This document shows positions 45,426 to 55,107 of a stretch of 64,000 bases of DNA, in pieces. Under the pieces are notes generated by a model, which did not search any database, was not told the DNA's origin, and saw only the letters and a program-made list of their open reading frames with translations. The DNA comes from an uncultured Clostridia bacterium (GTDB lineage Bacteria; Bacillota; Clostridia; Christensenellales; UBA1242). The DNA is taken from contig CALVTR010000001.1 in assembly GCA_944362965.1 (NCBI GenBank), positions 26,529-90,528 of the forward strand. Reading direction: 5' to 3'. The translations under genes were made by a program, and so were the position numbers. How positions within the stretch are numbered: the first letter of the stretch is position 1; every line of letters begins with the position of its first letter.

Positions 45426-46352
45426 TAAAATCAAATAATAGACGGCGTTTTCTTGAAGCATTGCACCAGACTTAATCGCGTAGTCCACCTGTTCAAGAAG
45501 GGCATAGATTTTTTTAAGTTGCATTTTAGAAAAGTTTTTCACCTGCTGACGTTGTTTAGAGATTGCAAATTCTTTCACTCCAAGCAGAGACGCAAGGTTT
45601 TTATCATCCATATCAGCGGTTGAGATAAAGAACAATCTTCTAAAGTGGCTGGTGATAAGTCCCAAAAGCCCCTGTTCTTTAGACATTTGGTTAAGAATAG
45701 TCAGTGCTTTGTCTGCGTTCTTCTTGCCAAGAGCGTCAGTAAGTTCAAACACAACATACTCGCTATCTTTAGTTACAAGTTCTTCCACAAGTTTTTTTGT
45801 CACCAAGCTTTCGTTAAGGTCATAATAGCAAAGTTTATCAATCTCGTTATTGACGCGTGAAAGATAACCATTGCAATAGTCAAGCAGCATGTCAACCGCT
45901 TCAGCTGAGATTTGTTTGCCACGTTTTGCAAATTCATTGACGATAACAGCGGACGCGGTAAATTTATCAAATCTGCGGCAATCAACAAAGGCACAATCAT
46001 TTTTTATAAATTCAAACCTATTAAAGTAGTCAAATATCACAATCACAGTGGTCTCTGCAGGGTTCTTGAGATAGTCAAGCAGCAATTTTTTATCATTCTC
46101 CCCCACTTTTGCAACATTTTTGACTACAACAAGCTTATAATCGCTCGCCATTGGCATAACTTCAACTGCTGACAAAAGGGCTTGCATAGAGAAGTTTTCA
46201 TCATCAAACTTTATGATATCAAAATCTTCAAGTCCAATATTGCAAGCTTTTTTTATCATGGAAAAAGCTCTATCATATAGATAGAGATCTTCGCCTTCAA
46301 GCAAATAGCAGCCATCTAAGCCATTTTTCAGGCGTGTTTTTAAAGTTTTCAA
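45408..46352 (-). CDS. holA: DNA polymerase III subunit delta
   Basis: HolA opens the sliding clamp as part of the clamp loader. The 314-residue protein shows the family's pattern: GCYLLEGEDLYLYDRAF at the start, then an AAA+-like fold with FDYFNRFEFIKNDCAFVDCR. A helical C-terminal collar (AISKQRQQVKNFSKMQLKKI) completes it. It overlaps comEC by 4 nt, the usual comEC-holA pair of Bacillota. The extreme C-terminus is encoded in an AT microsatellite. Confidence 0.9.
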   Translation of the reverse strand: MKTLKTRLKNGLDGCYLLEGEDLYLYDRAFSMIKKACNIGLEDFDIIKFDDENFSMQALLSAVEVMPMASDYKLVVVKNVAKVGENDKKLLLDYLKNPAETTVIVIFDYFNRFEFIKNDCAFVDCRRFDKFTASAVIVNEFAKRGKQISAEAVDMLLDYCNGYLSRVNNEIDKLCYYDLNESLVTKKLVEELVTKDSEYVVFELTDALGKKNADKALTILNQMSKEQGLLGLITSHFRRLFFISTADMDDKNLASLLGVKEFAISKQRQQVKNFSKMQLKKIYALLEQVDYAIKSGAMLQENAVYYLILSILYI

Positions 46353-48457
46353 TCAAGTCTCCTTACGCTATAGCCCACGTCTTGTTTTTCAAGTAACAGA
46401 TTGCCGTCCACAGCAAAGTTAAAGGTTGTTTCACTATTCCTAGTGTTTGAAACTGAGATATAGCTATCATCTGCAAGTGAAAAGTTTTCACCTGTCACCA
46501 CAATATCAGGGTCAAACAAACTTATAACCTGTTTGCAAGCTTCTATATCATTATAACCAATTTCTTCGCCGCTTGCAACAAAAACTGAAGTATCATCAAA
46601 ATTTACATACACGCCAAGACAATCTCCGTTAAAGTCAACATACACAAAGTTAAATTCACCCGCTTGCATAAACTGACCTTTCTCCACAATATAGATATCG
46701 TCCTTTTCTTTCTCACCTTCAAGGCATATAAAATATGTAACTCCATACTCTTCCTTATCTTGCACGACTTCGGCGGTGAGCGAGTCAAAAGATATATAAT
46801 AGTCAATCACGTCAACATTATACTTATTCATAACACGGCTTAAGATATAGTTGTCACCAATGGTCATTGTCTGCCCGTCCGAGCTTATAAGCAGTGTGCA
46901 TTCTTGCCCGTATGAGTTAAGATAGAACACCCCAGAGTCTATCATATTCTCCGCAGATGTGAAGCCAAATGAAAAGGTCATGCAAAGTATAAGGGCGCAG
47001 CAGGTCATAAACTTATTAAGTGGCTTTTGCATGAAATAAGCCCCCGCAACAAAGCATAGCAGAAAGAAGAAAAAGGTGACGGCAAGTGCCATTGGCGTAA
47101 GTTTGACTTGCAGGAATGTGCTAGAGAAAATGTGAGCAATAAACTCAGTCGCCGTCAGTCCCCAGTCGACAAGCACATAGGTAAATGACAGGAAAGGCAT
47201 CAGCAGACACAGGAAAGATATCACAAAAAGATAAGGGTATAAAACTGCAAAGAGTGGCACAACAAATAGGTTGATAACAAAGGAAAGAAGGTTTAAACTT
47301 GACTGAAAACTTGCTAAAAACGGCAAGATTGCAAGTTGTGCAGCGAGCGACACTGAGATATACGACGCAACCCATCTTGGCATACACTTTTTAAACCACT
47401 TATAAAACAGCGGTTGCAAGAGCACAATACCGCATACGCAAGCTATTGACATCAAAAAGCCTGTGTCAAAAGCCGTCAGTGGTGAGCAGATAAGGACTAT
47501 AAACCCTGCAAGTCCTGTTGAGTTTAGCACGTCATAGCGTCTGCCGCTGATTTTTGCAAGCATTATAATCACGCCCATAATTGCCGCTCTAAAGACGGAC
47601 GGAGCAAAGTTACAAAAATATGTATAAATTAAAATCACTACAACTGTGATTGTGAAGTTGACATATTTATTGCATTTGCAAAGTTTCAAAAAGCCATAGA
47701 TAAGGGTTATCAAAAATGCAACGTTGAGACCGCTTACAGTGATGATATGAATGATGCCCGAATTGCGATAACTCTCATTTACTTCGTAGCTTATCCCCGT
47801 ATCATCACCAAACAGCACGGCATAGGCAACGGCAGCGTTCTCTTCACTCATATTATCATAGATTTGAGCCTTTATTGACTGTCTGACATCTTCGTCAAAA
47901 TACGTCCAGCCTTCAGTGATAACAACGTCTGACGTGCTTGCCGAAAGTGTGTAGCCAAGTTTTGCCCGATAGGCTGAAGCCGACATACTGCCCAAAGTAA
48001 AAAGCGGGATGGTTTCCACTTCGCTTTCGAAGGCAAGCATATCGCCAACTTCTAGCACTTGACTGCCCTTTGAGAAGGTTGCTTGAATATTCTTTGCCTC
48101 TTCCCCATTGATTGTCACGTTGTCAAGGATGACAACATAGCTATACTGCGTTTCTTCAAAGCTGTCACTCACTCTGCCGACAACGCTGACCACGCCGTCA
48201 AATTCTTTAACCTTATAGCCCGCTTCGCCTATAAAATACAAGCCGTTTCCAAGAAAGAAAAAGGCAAACAGCAGTGCCATAATTTTATATTTCCTTTTGT
48301 ATATTAAATAACCACCAAGTGCAAGCAAACTTAAAAGCACAAGGATAAGCGTTTCAATATCGCCATGATAAAGCCCTCTTGCCACGATTATGCCGAACAA
48401 GAATATCAAGAAGGGATAAAAAATATAGCGAAAATTGATAAATCTTTTTGTGTTCAT
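46349..48457 (-). CDS. comEC: ComEC/Rec2 competence channel with degenerate C-terminal domain
   Basis: ComEC forms the inner-membrane DNA uptake channel. The 702-residue protein has an N-terminal OB-like region, the competence domain (AVLFGDDTGISYEVNESYRN then SGIIHIITVSGLNVAF) and many membrane segments. The C-terminal region aligns in position with the metallo-beta-lactamase-like domain (VFYLNSYGQECTLLISSDG). However, I find no HxHxDH zinc motif, so its nuclease activity is probably lost or was never present. holA follows. Confidence 0.88.
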   Translation of the reverse strand: MNTKRFINFRYIFYPFLIFLFGIIVARGLYHGDIETLILVLLSLLALGGYLIYKRKYKIMALLFAFFFLGNGLYFIGEAGYKVKEFDGVVSVVGRVSDSFEETQYSYVVILDNVTINGEEAKNIQATFSKGSQVLEVGDMLAFESEVETIPLFTLGSMSASAYRAKLGYTLSASTSDVVITEGWTYFDEDVRQSIKAQIYDNMSEENAAVAYAVLFGDDTGISYEVNESYRNSGIIHIITVSGLNVAFLITLIYGFLKLCKCNKYVNFTITVVVILIYTYFCNFAPSVFRAAIMGVIIMLAKISGRRYDVLNSTGLAGFIVLICSPLTAFDTGFLMSIACVCGIVLLQPLFYKWFKKCMPRWVASYISVSLAAQLAILPFLASFQSSLNLLSFVINLFVVPLFAVLYPYLFVISFLCLLMPFLSFTYVLVDWGLTATEFIAHIFSSTFLQVKLTPMALAVTFFFFLLCFVAGAYFMQKPLNKFMTCCALILCMTFSFGFTSAENMIDSGVFYLNSYGQECTLLISSDGQTMTIGDNYILSRVMNKYNVDVIDYYISFDSLTAEVVQDKEEYGVTYFICLEGEKEKDDIYIVEKGQFMQAGEFNFVYVDFNGDCLGVYVNFDDTSVFVASGEEIGYNDIEACKQVISLFDPDIVVTGENFSLADDSYISVSNTRNSETTFNFAVDGNLLLEKQDVGYSVRRLD

Positions 48458-48557
48458 CTTTGCTTATTACTCTTTCTATATTTTAGCAAAATTACACACT
48501 TTTGCAAAATATTTAGATTATTGAGCAAAAATTTTGACTAAAAAACGCGAAAAAAAT

Positions 48558-50768
48558 TTATTTTTTAATATTTTTTAATAAATTATCTTGCGAACAAACA
48601 AATTCAATACAACAAAAAAGGCAGCTTTTGTAGCCGCCAATTTTTTTATGATTGATATGGATTTCAGATGTGTCCATGAACGCCAGCCCTGTGTAGAACT
48701 TATAGTTTGTTTGATAGTCACCTGCTCTCTTGATAACCTTGTAGGTTATTTCAAGATAGTCGCAACCATCCGTGCCTGAGAACATTGAAGGGTTGAATCT
48801 TCCTGAAGTGTATGTGTAGCCATCTTCAAGCTCGTCTGTGTCATATTCAGGGTTTGTGCCAAACTCAACAATCTCATAATACTTTCTAACGTCGGTTGTG
48901 CCCACAATTACAAGTGGATTTGTTGAGACGTAAGGTGCACCTTCATAGTTGCCAGTTGTTCCAACGTCGGTCATAAGAACACCGTCACCTATGCCTGTGT
49001 TGAAAGCACCAACGAGAAGTTGACCAAGATCGTCAAACATAACACCGCTACAGTGCCCTTCTGGAGCATTCACTCCGTCACCGCCGTCACCTTCTTCGCT
49101 GTAGATAAAGTCAAGGTCATAAGGTCCATCATAAACTCTGACTTGTTTTGAGTCAAGGACTGTTCGCGTATCGGTTGCATTGTTATAATAGTTAAGGTCG
49201 ACAATTATATCAATATATTGATCGCCATACACGCCTTCTTCTGTGCCGTCAAGGTCAGCATCATATTTAAGTGCAACCCACAAGCCATCAACGTATGTGT
49301 CCGTGCTAAGCATTATTGCCACCGATTGATATTCAAGTGGAAGAAGTGTGTTAAGGTCTGATATGCTGCTATCGTCACTTGGTGCTGGGAAGTTTGTGTC
49401 ATCTTGAATGAAGAACATGTTTCCGGCATATTCCATAATATTTGACGCTAGGAAACGCTCATCTATAGTGACATCTTCACCATTGTCGCTTCCAATAGAT
49501 ACAAGCTCGCAAACGCTATCCATAATATTTTGAACTGCTGTGCGATAGTCTCTGCCTAAGGCGTTTTGAGAATACGTTGCATCTGAGAAATCATAGCCAA
49601 CATACTCATAAGTTTCACTATCTACATAAGCTATAACCCCAGATGTGTAGTTTGTGAACATATCGTCGTTATTAAGCGCAGTCCCGCCAATGATATTTTC
49701 AAGTATCCAATTTTCTATCTTTGTAACCTGTCTATCAACTAAGCCGACATAAGAGCCAAGCCTTGAGAATAGATATTTTGCATAGTCAAGCGCAACGTCA
49801 ACACTTGTTCTATCACCTTCTGCCGGAAAATCTGTCACATTCACGGTATACTGCCCTGTATAATTTCCATATGCGTCAGTTTCGTAAGTTATAGTAACTT
49901 CGGCAGGTTCAAGGTCAACTGCATAGCAATATATTGCATACTCAAGAGCCTTGACATATTGGGAATAACTCTCTTCGTCATTTGGATCAGCACTTGATGA
50001 TAAAAATAGAGATTGATAATAATTACTATCAAAAACTATTTCGTTTGAATAATAATTTTGTATAGCTGAAGGAGCATCACTACTTGCATTTATATAAACT
50101 CTACCATCTTGGGCTATATAATCTCCAGTTGAATAAACATAGGCGTTCATGTTTTCCATTGTAACTACTGGGGCTATCGTCCAATTCCACTTTACATTTG
50201 TATCAGCTCCAACTAGATATATTGGGCTCGCCAAATCCATCACTTCGTCACCGACACTTGTGATTTGCCCGTTTTCATAAGTAACCAAAACACCTTGTTG
50301 AACTATGGCTGATGTATCTACTTGATAACGGATGCTATCATAAAGATAACTTGTCATATCCATACCCCATGGCATATCAGTTGTTTCGTTATTAAAGTTA
50401 GGCAAAGCACCTGGCTCATCTGGTGTCCCTATAACAGTTCCCGTATTCATCATACCATAGACACCATATAAACTTTCCATAATGAAATATGCATATTGCC
50501 CATAATAGTTGTTTGTTTCGCCTTCAGCAGCACCTGAACCTTCATCGTAGTTATAGTCATCAGGGCGATATAGCACCTTTGCACCATACATATCAACAGT
50601 TAGGTTATCTTGAAAGTCTTCATCATCAAAAACGCCATCATCGTCGCCTTCCCACCCTTCAGGATTGCCAGGCAAACCAAGACAGCCCACACTGATAAAG
50701 GCAAAGCATAAAATCATGCAAATTGTCAAAATTTTAAACAAGATACCCTTTGTTTTCTTCTTTTCCAT
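48558..50768 (-). CDS. large acidic lipoprotein
   Basis: I do not recognise this family. The 736-residue protein has a lipoprotein signal (ILTICMILCFAFISVGC, with lipidation at Cys in VGC|LGL). An acidic linker (GDDDGVFDDEDFQDN) and a long Tyr/Asp/Thr-rich mature part follow. Phrases such as VTITYETDAYGNYTGQYTV and KYYEIVEFGTNPEYD suggest beta-rich surface domains. It would be anchored on the outer face of the membrane by Lgt/LspA processing. No catalytic motif was seen. Confidence 0.72.
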   Translation of the reverse strand: MEKKKTKGILFKILTICMILCFAFISVGCLGLPGNPEGWEGDDDGVFDDEDFQDNLTVDMYGAKVLYRPDDYNYDEGSGAAEGETNNYYGQYAYFIMESLYGVYGMMNTGTVIGTPDEPGALPNFNNETTDMPWGMDMTSYLYDSIRYQVDTSAIVQQGVLVTYENGQITSVGDEVMDLASPIYLVGADTNVKWNWTIAPVVTMENMNAYVYSTGDYIAQDGRVYINASSDAPSAIQNYYSNEIVFDSNYYQSLFLSSSADPNDEESYSQYVKALEYAIYCYAVDLEPAEVTITYETDAYGNYTGQYTVNVTDFPAEGDRTSVDVALDYAKYLFSRLGSYVGLVDRQVTKIENWILENIIGGTALNNDDMFTNYTSGVIAYVDSETYEYVGYDFSDATYSQNALGRDYRTAVQNIMDSVCELVSIGSDNGEDVTIDERFLASNIMEYAGNMFFIQDDTNFPAPSDDSSISDLNTLLPLEYQSVAIMLSTDTYVDGLWVALKYDADLDGTEEGVYGDQYIDIIVDLNYYNNATDTRTVLDSKQVRVYDGPYDLDFIYSEEGDGGDGVNAPEGHCSGVMFDDLGQLLVGAFNTGIGDGVLMTDVGTTGNYEGAPYVSTNPLVIVGTTDVRKYYEIVEFGTNPEYDTDELEDGYTYTSGRFNPSMFSGTDGCDYLEITYKVIKRAGDYQTNYKFYTGLAFMDTSEIHINHKKIGGYKSCLFCCIEFVCSQDNLLKNIKK

Positions 50769-50822
50769 AGTTATATTTTACCCTATAAACAGATAAAAAT
50801 CAACTTTTTATATAATTTTAAT

Positions 50823-50851
50823 AAAAAAAGACGAATTTATCGTCTTTTTTT
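50823..50851. terminator. bidirectional terminator
   Basis: AAAAAAAGACGA-ATTTA-TCGTCTTTTTTT, just past the stop of the 50857 gene, has T-runs on both strands. Confidence 0.85.
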
Positions 50852-50856
50852 GTATT

Positions 50857-52059
50857 TTAGTAATCTAAATCGTATTCTTCTCTTTCGCCCTTATCATTTG
50901 TATAGACAAGTTTATAACTTGTTGCTGTTATTGTTTCTTGCTGTGGCAAGTCAACATTCTCTATGACTGTTCCTGAAAATTCTCCACTTTTTGCTTCTGC
51001 CTCAATTTCATAATATTGTCCATTATTTAGATTTTCTATAAGTGTTTGATCATTGCGATTATTTTGATTTTCTTTAATTCTTATAGAAACCTCTTCATAA
51101 CCATTTTCAGTTAAATTCATAACAATAATTCTTTTTGCTGTCCCATCGACTGCTCCATCAACAGTGCTACCATTGTCTCTTATAAATGATTGAGTGTTTT
51201 CGTCAACTGCTGAAATAACTCCGTCAGCTGCAAGTTTAGTATTTACTGCATCTAATAATTCAGCTCTTTCAGTTTGAATTGATGGATTATAACTAAAAGC
51301 ATATTCATTAACATATTTAGCACCCGCAACAAAAGGGTTTCCTTCGTCAAAAGCTGCATCCATTTTTGCTGTATCATTATTTATTAAATCAGTGATTGTT
51401 AAATCAGTTACAGGGTCAACACTTAAATACATAAATGTTCTTGAAGTTTCAGAATTATTATAGTCGAATGTCATGTATATTTTATCTATTGTTGCGTTAT
51501 CACTTGTTGTAGATATTCTCCATTCTACATTATCCACCTTATTTAGGTCATAACTATTTCCAACAATATTATCAAGCACTTTTTCAAATAAACTTGAATC
51601 AAGCACATTGTTAACTATTGCTTGGTATTCTTCATTGCCTTCTTGCATAAGTTCTTCTAAAGTATCTGGAACTTCAGGCTCTGGTTCTGGCTTATCAACT
51701 TCACCGCCAGGATTCTCTCCTGGGTTCTCACCTGGATTCTCTCCTGGGTTTTCGCCTGGATTCTCACCTGGATTCTCACCTGGATTCTCACCTGGATTCT
51801 CTCCTGGGTTCTCACCTGGATTCTCTCCTGGGTTTTCGCCTGGATTCTCACCTGGATTCTCACCTGGATCTGGAACTACAATTCCTGGATCATTTGGAAC
51901 AGGCTCTTTTTGAGTGCAACCTGTAAATGTAAAGGCAGTGCCTAAAAACATTGCAGCAGTAAGTGCAACAATGCCAATAGCACTTAACACTTTACCCAAA
52001 AATTTCATTTTATATGGTCTGTTTGATTTTACAGCGCCATCTTTCTTAATAACTCTCAT
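50857..52059 (-). CDS. lipoprotein with NPGE tetrapeptide repeat stalk
   Basis: The 400-residue protein has an N-terminal export segment ending in FTFTGC|TQKEP, a lipobox. A spacer of 13 tandem Asn-Pro-Gly-Glu-type repeats (about residues 65-120) follows, then a folded-looking domain from TLEELMQEGNEEYQ to the end. The Pro/Gly-rich repeat resembles a wall-spanning stalk that lifts the domain from the membrane. The folded part has no recognised family. The start has RBS GGGAGAG. Confidence 0.75.
   Translation of the reverse strand: MRVIKKDGAVKSNRPYKMKFLGKVLSAIGIVALTAAMFLGTAFTFTGCTQKEPVPNDPGIVVPDPGENPGENPGENPGENPGENPGENPGENPGENPGENPGENPGENPGENPGENPGGEVDKPEPEPEVPDTLEELMQEGNEEYQAIVNNVLDSSLFEKVLDNIVGNSYDLNKVDNVEWRISTTSDNATIDKIYMTFDYNNSETSRTFMYLSVDPVTDLTITDLINNDTAKMDAAFDEGNPFVAGAKYVNEYAFSYNPSIQTERAELLDAVNTKLAADGVISAVDENTQSFIRDNGSTVDGAVDGTAKRIIVMNLTENGYEEVSIRIKENQNNRNDQTLIENLNNGQYYEIEAEAKSGEFSGTVIENVDLPQQETITATSYKLVYTNDKGEREEYDLDY
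51710..51865. repeat. 13 x 12-bp tandem repeat (NPGE-coding) with higher-order unit
   Basis: Thirteen 12-base units differ only at a few third-codon positions. The order of variants in units 1-6 is repeated in units 8-13, so a block of seven units (84 bp) has been duplicated. Unit number can change without shifting frame, so stalk length may vary between strains. Confidence 0.9.
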
Positions 52060-52249
52060 ATTTCTCTCCCTCTAGCTTTATTATAGCACACATAAAATAA
52101 AAATCAATACTTTTTTAAAAAATATACACAAAATTTAAAAAAGTGATAGATGATTTAAAAAACTACAACTTATATTAATATCAAAAGTTTTGGTGCTTAT
52201 AATAGGTTATTCAAGTTATCGCTATTGATATATAACATATATACAAAAA

Positions 52250-52339
52250 GCGGCAAGAAAGGCAGGCTTAGTGCCTGCGAAAAAGCATGAAATGCTTTTT
52301 CAGTGCCCGCATCTTCATGCGGGCACGCTTTCTTGCCGC
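52250..52339. repeat. four-way-junction (cloverleaf) element A7
   Basis: The outer stem GCGGCAAGAAAG/CTTTCTTGCCGC encloses three directly adjoining hairpins: GCAGGC/GCCTGC, GAAAAAGCAT/ATGCTTTTTC and GTGCCCGCAT/ATGCGGGCAC. It is the most compact and most perfect of the family. On the minus strand it is followed by TTTTT and may also act as terminator of the holin gene. Confidence 0.85.
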
Positions 52340-52355
52340 GTGTTTTAGCATTGAC

Positions 52356-52751
52356 TCACTCTTTATCTTCTAAGTCACTTACGCTTGACTTACCATTTGA
52401 AGAAACTTCTTCATCAGCATTGTTATCTTGCTCAGCTGAAGAATTTTCTTCTTTTGCACCATTTTTTTGTGCATCTATAGAATTTTCTTCTTCATTAGTA
52501 TTAACACCTTCTTGTTCGTTTAAAGGGTTTTCATTTGACTCTTCCCCTGTTTCGTCTTCGCTTTTGGTCTCATCATTTTTCGGCATAGAAACCACACCTA
52601 GCACAACAAGCACACCAGCAAAAGCCATGATTAACCCAGAAACAAGTTCGTTATCAATAGAAAAGCCAAAACAATCGCCAAGAGCATTAAGAAAGATAAC
52701 AACCGCACCAGAGAGTGCAGTCCAAAAGCCATAAGATTTAAATCTCTTCAT
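52356..52751 (-). CDS. phage-type holin with acidic tail
   Basis: The 131-residue protein starts MKRFKSYGFWTALSGAVVIF and has two hydrophobic segments (the second LIMAFAGVLVVLGVV), as in phi-LC3-type phage holins. After residue 63 it carries a Glu/Asn/Ser-rich tail of about 68 residues that ordinary holins of this type lack. The ATG at 52751 is preceded by AGGAGAGAAG. It overlaps the BhlA-like gene, forming a two-holin pair at the end of the phage-like block. Confidence 0.78.
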   Translation of the reverse strand: MKRFKSYGFWTALSGAVVIFLNALGDCFGFSIDNELVSGLIMAFAGVLVVLGVVSMPKNDETKSEDETGEESNENPLNEQEGVNTNEEENSIDAQKNGAKEENSSAEQDNNADEEVSSNGKSSVSDLEDKE

Positions 52752-52965
52752 CTTCTCTCCTTTTAACAAGTTCTACAAGCTCGCTTACTTGGTCTTTCAA
52801 ATCTTCAAGCACACTTAGGCTTGCAGCAAGAGTCTCTATGGTTTCTCTATAAGACTCTTCACGTTTTGCACTATCTTTAAGTTGATAGAAGAAAAGAAAG
52901 ACAAAAAGCATAGCAAAAATACCATAACTAACAACATTTTTTATAAGTTCAGACCAGAAGTCCAT
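52738..52965 (-). CDS. BhlA/UviB-like holin
   Basis: The 75-residue protein (VVSYGIFAMLFVFLFFYQLK then DSAKREESYRETIETLA) has one membrane segment followed by a charged helix. The layout and the KREESY motif match the BhlA/UviB holin-like family found in Bacillota prophages and bacteriocin loci. It has RBS AAAAGGAGAA and overlaps the next gene. Its role here, lysis or export, is not decided by sequence. Confidence 0.82.
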   Translation of the reverse strand: MDFWSELIKNVVSYGIFAMLFVFLFFYQLKDSAKREESYRETIETLAASLSVLEDLKDQVSELVELVKRREDEEI

Positions 52966-53075
52966 TGATTATTCTCCTTTTTCGTTATATTGAGAACATC
53001 TTGGAAAATTTCTTCTTCATCCTTTATTTCAGCAATCCGAACTGATTTTATATAGTTTTTATAGATAAGTTTCAT
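52941..53075 (-). CDS. small phage-block ORF
   Basis: A 44-codon frame starts with an ATG overlapping the stop of the 53.1-54.6 kb gene (ATGA) and reads MKLIYKNYIKSVRIAEIKDE before continuing into the BhlA start region. The tight overlap on the upstream side suggests translation by coupling. I do not recognise the product. It might be only a spacer frame. Confidence 0.45.
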   Translation of the reverse strand: MKLIYKNYIKSVRIAEIKDEEEIFQDVLNITKKENNQWTSGLNL

Positions 53076-54556
53076 TGAATAACACTCGCAGTAAGCACAA
53101 CGTTTGAAATATTTATATCGCCTTGCGCCTTTATCTTCACAGAAAATTCATTGCCGAAAACACTGGTTCTTATTTTTTGAATGCTCGTCTTTCCTGTTAT
53201 GCTATAGGATTTCGTCATAGTCTCTGACGAAATGGTAATCTCTGCGTCACTTAGAGACTTTATAGCTATACTTTTTATTCTTTTCTTTTGCCCATGATAG
53301 CCAAGATCGTTTTTTGTGCTTTGCCATAGATTTTCAAGTTCGCTTCCAAAGAGTTTGCCATCACGTGTAAGCTGCCCAATTTTGCCTTTATACTGGTTAT
53401 TAAAGCAGGCAACAAGTTTTGCCTTCAGCGGATTGTTTAGCGCAAGCACCTGATTTATATCAACTCCGCGAACAATATCAACGTGCCCTGTTTGATAGTC
53501 ATAGATGATAAGTGCGTTGTTTACATAGCCATCCGAGTAGCCTTCACACCCAACTTGTTTTCCGTCATTAAAATCACACCTGCAAGCAAGATAATATTTC
53601 CCGTCGAAGCTAGTCGCCCAACACCTTGACTGGTCACACTTCTTTATAAGGTCTATGCAATCAATTTCAACGTCATTTACACTGGAACCATTGAATGCTT
53701 TAAGTCCCGACCGCTCTAAGAAATACACATTGTCGCCACCTTGTGCTATAGAATTTGGATAGATATAGCTGTCTGACATATACATGTGATTGATTGAAAA
53801 CTCATCATCACTGCTATAGATTGACAGTTTTGTTATGCCATAGTCCCTAAATATATATAGATAGTCATCAAAGGATATAATTTTGTTAAGGTCGCCACGC
53901 TCATCTGAAAAGTCAAGATTAGACGTCTTTTCATCCGTCCAATTTGTGATTTCGGTGTCTGTGTTGCACACAAGTGTGCTACTAGCTGACGCGGTCACTG
54001 CAAAAAGCATACCATAGTGTGAACAACAAGATTTGATTAGTGGTGCACTGTCGCAAGTATCAACGCCGTCACCTGTTATCACCATAAGGTTGTTTCCTTC
54101 CCCTGAAAGCAGCAGTGCATCTTGTTGGTCAGATCTATAATAAGTTGCAAAAGGTGCCTCAGTATAAGTGTTTGGCACAATCAAAGTTGCAAGGCGAAGC
54201 ATAAATAGGTTGTCATAGCAGATATAGCCCTCATCATTATAATAAAATATATAATAATAGTTTTCATCCGCACTTTTGTTATACCATTTCAGCCGCCATA
54301 TCGCTTTTACTTCATTTCCGCGAAGGCTGACAACAGACTCGTCTTCAAGGTCGGTCGTTGATTGCGGGCTTTTTAAATCTTCAAAGCCATAGCCAGTCTT
54401 TAGTGCTCCATTTTCAGTGATAAAATTGTAAACCTGCTTCGTGCTGCCGAGTTTTTGTTTGTCGTCACTTAAAGAATTTGGCGTCTCTTCCAGCAGATTA
54501 AACTCAAACTCCTTCTCCTTCGTGCTTTTTGTTTTCAGTGTGTTTCTATAGAACAT
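53072..54556 (-). CDS. phage tail-hub / DNA-stabilisation-like protein
   Basis: A 494-residue protein without signal peptide. Repeated short beta motifs (YIFRDYGITKLSIYSSDDEF, VYFLERSGLKAFNGSSVNDV, IIYDYQTGHVDIVRG) suggest a beta-propeller. That is the fold of P22 gp10-type packaged-DNA stabilisation proteins, which close the portal channel. Its position downstream of capsid and connector genes supports this role. The ATG at 54556 follows AGAGGTGG and overlaps the upstream stop. It is an analogy by fold pattern, not a proven homologue. Confidence 0.6.
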   Translation of the reverse strand: MFYRNTLKTKSTKEKEFEFNLLEETPNSLSDDKQKLGSTKQVYNFITENGALKTGYGFEDLKSPQSTTDLEDESVVSLRGNEVKAIWRLKWYNKSADENYYYIFYYNDEGYICYDNLFMLRLATLIVPNTYTEAPFATYYRSDQQDALLLSGEGNNLMVITGDGVDTCDSAPLIKSCCSHYGMLFAVTASASSTLVCNTDTEITNWTDEKTSNLDFSDERGDLNKIISFDDYLYIFRDYGITKLSIYSSDDEFSINHMYMSDSYIYPNSIAQGGDNVYFLERSGLKAFNGSSVNDVEIDCIDLIKKCDQSRCWATSFDGKYYLACRCDFNDGKQVGCEGYSDGYVNNALIIYDYQTGHVDIVRGVDINQVLALNNPLKAKLVACFNNQYKGKIGQLTRDGKLFGSELENLWQSTKNDLGYHGQKKRIKSIAIKSLSDAEITISSETMTKSYSITGKTSIQKIRTSVFGNEFSVKIKAQGDINISNVVLTASVIQ

Positions 54557-55107
54557 TATAGCCACCTCTGCTCTGGCATGACCACATCACTCTTCTTTCT
54601 ACAGAAGATTTGAAGGGCATCTTTGAAGCGTTCTTCCCAAATATCTGCGTCATCAAAAAGTGACTGAAGAAAATAATATTCTCTTGCAACGCCATAGGCA
54701 TATATTCGCTCTGGAAGTGTTGTCGTAAATTCACTTGCAAGAGCCATGTCATCTGGCAAGGTCGTATAGGTCACGTTGATGGTGTTTGCAAAGGCTATAA
54801 GGTAGTTATCAAAAACTTTAAACCTAACCTTTCTGCCATTTTTATCTTTAACCGCATAAATTTGCGATGGAACAAAGGCAAAATCGCTGAAATTTACCTT
54901 GAAATCCTTAGTTTTTAAATCTTCATTTTTTAAAAGAGGTATATAGTCACTGGCTATTTCGCTGTTTACTAAGTTGAAACATTTTACAAGGCTGTCACAA
55001 AGCAAAGTTTGCTCATCTGTAAGCAAGCTGTTTTCTTCTAGTGCCTTGCCTAAGTCTTGATTTTCTGTAAAATCACAGGCAAGGATTATAATGTCTTTCA
55101 CTAACAT
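54556..55107 (-). CDS. phage head-tail adaptor-like protein
   Basis: The 183-residue protein has the mixed helix and strand pattern of small connector proteins (for example P22 gp4-like): LLCDSLVKCFNLVNSEIASD then a tail with EYYFLQSLFDDADIWEERFK. It lies between the capsid-side and hub-like genes, is preceded by AGGAGG and overlaps both neighbours. No firm family can be named. Adaptor function is inferred from gene order. Confidence 0.6.
   Translation of the reverse strand: MLVKDIIILACDFTENQDLGKALEENSLLTDEQTLLCDSLVKCFNLVNSEIASDYIPLLKNEDLKTKDFKVNFSDFAFVPSQIYAVKDKNGRKVRFKVFDNYLIAFANTINVTYTTLPDDMALASEFTTTLPERIYAYGVAREYYFLQSLFDDADIWEERFKDALQIFCRKKSDVVMPEQRWL

Noticed and set aside
51608-51913. 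ORFs and possible CRISPR-like array in the 12-bp repeats
   Set aside because: The units are contiguous with no spacers and encode the NPGE stalk in the sense frame; it is a coding tandem repeat.
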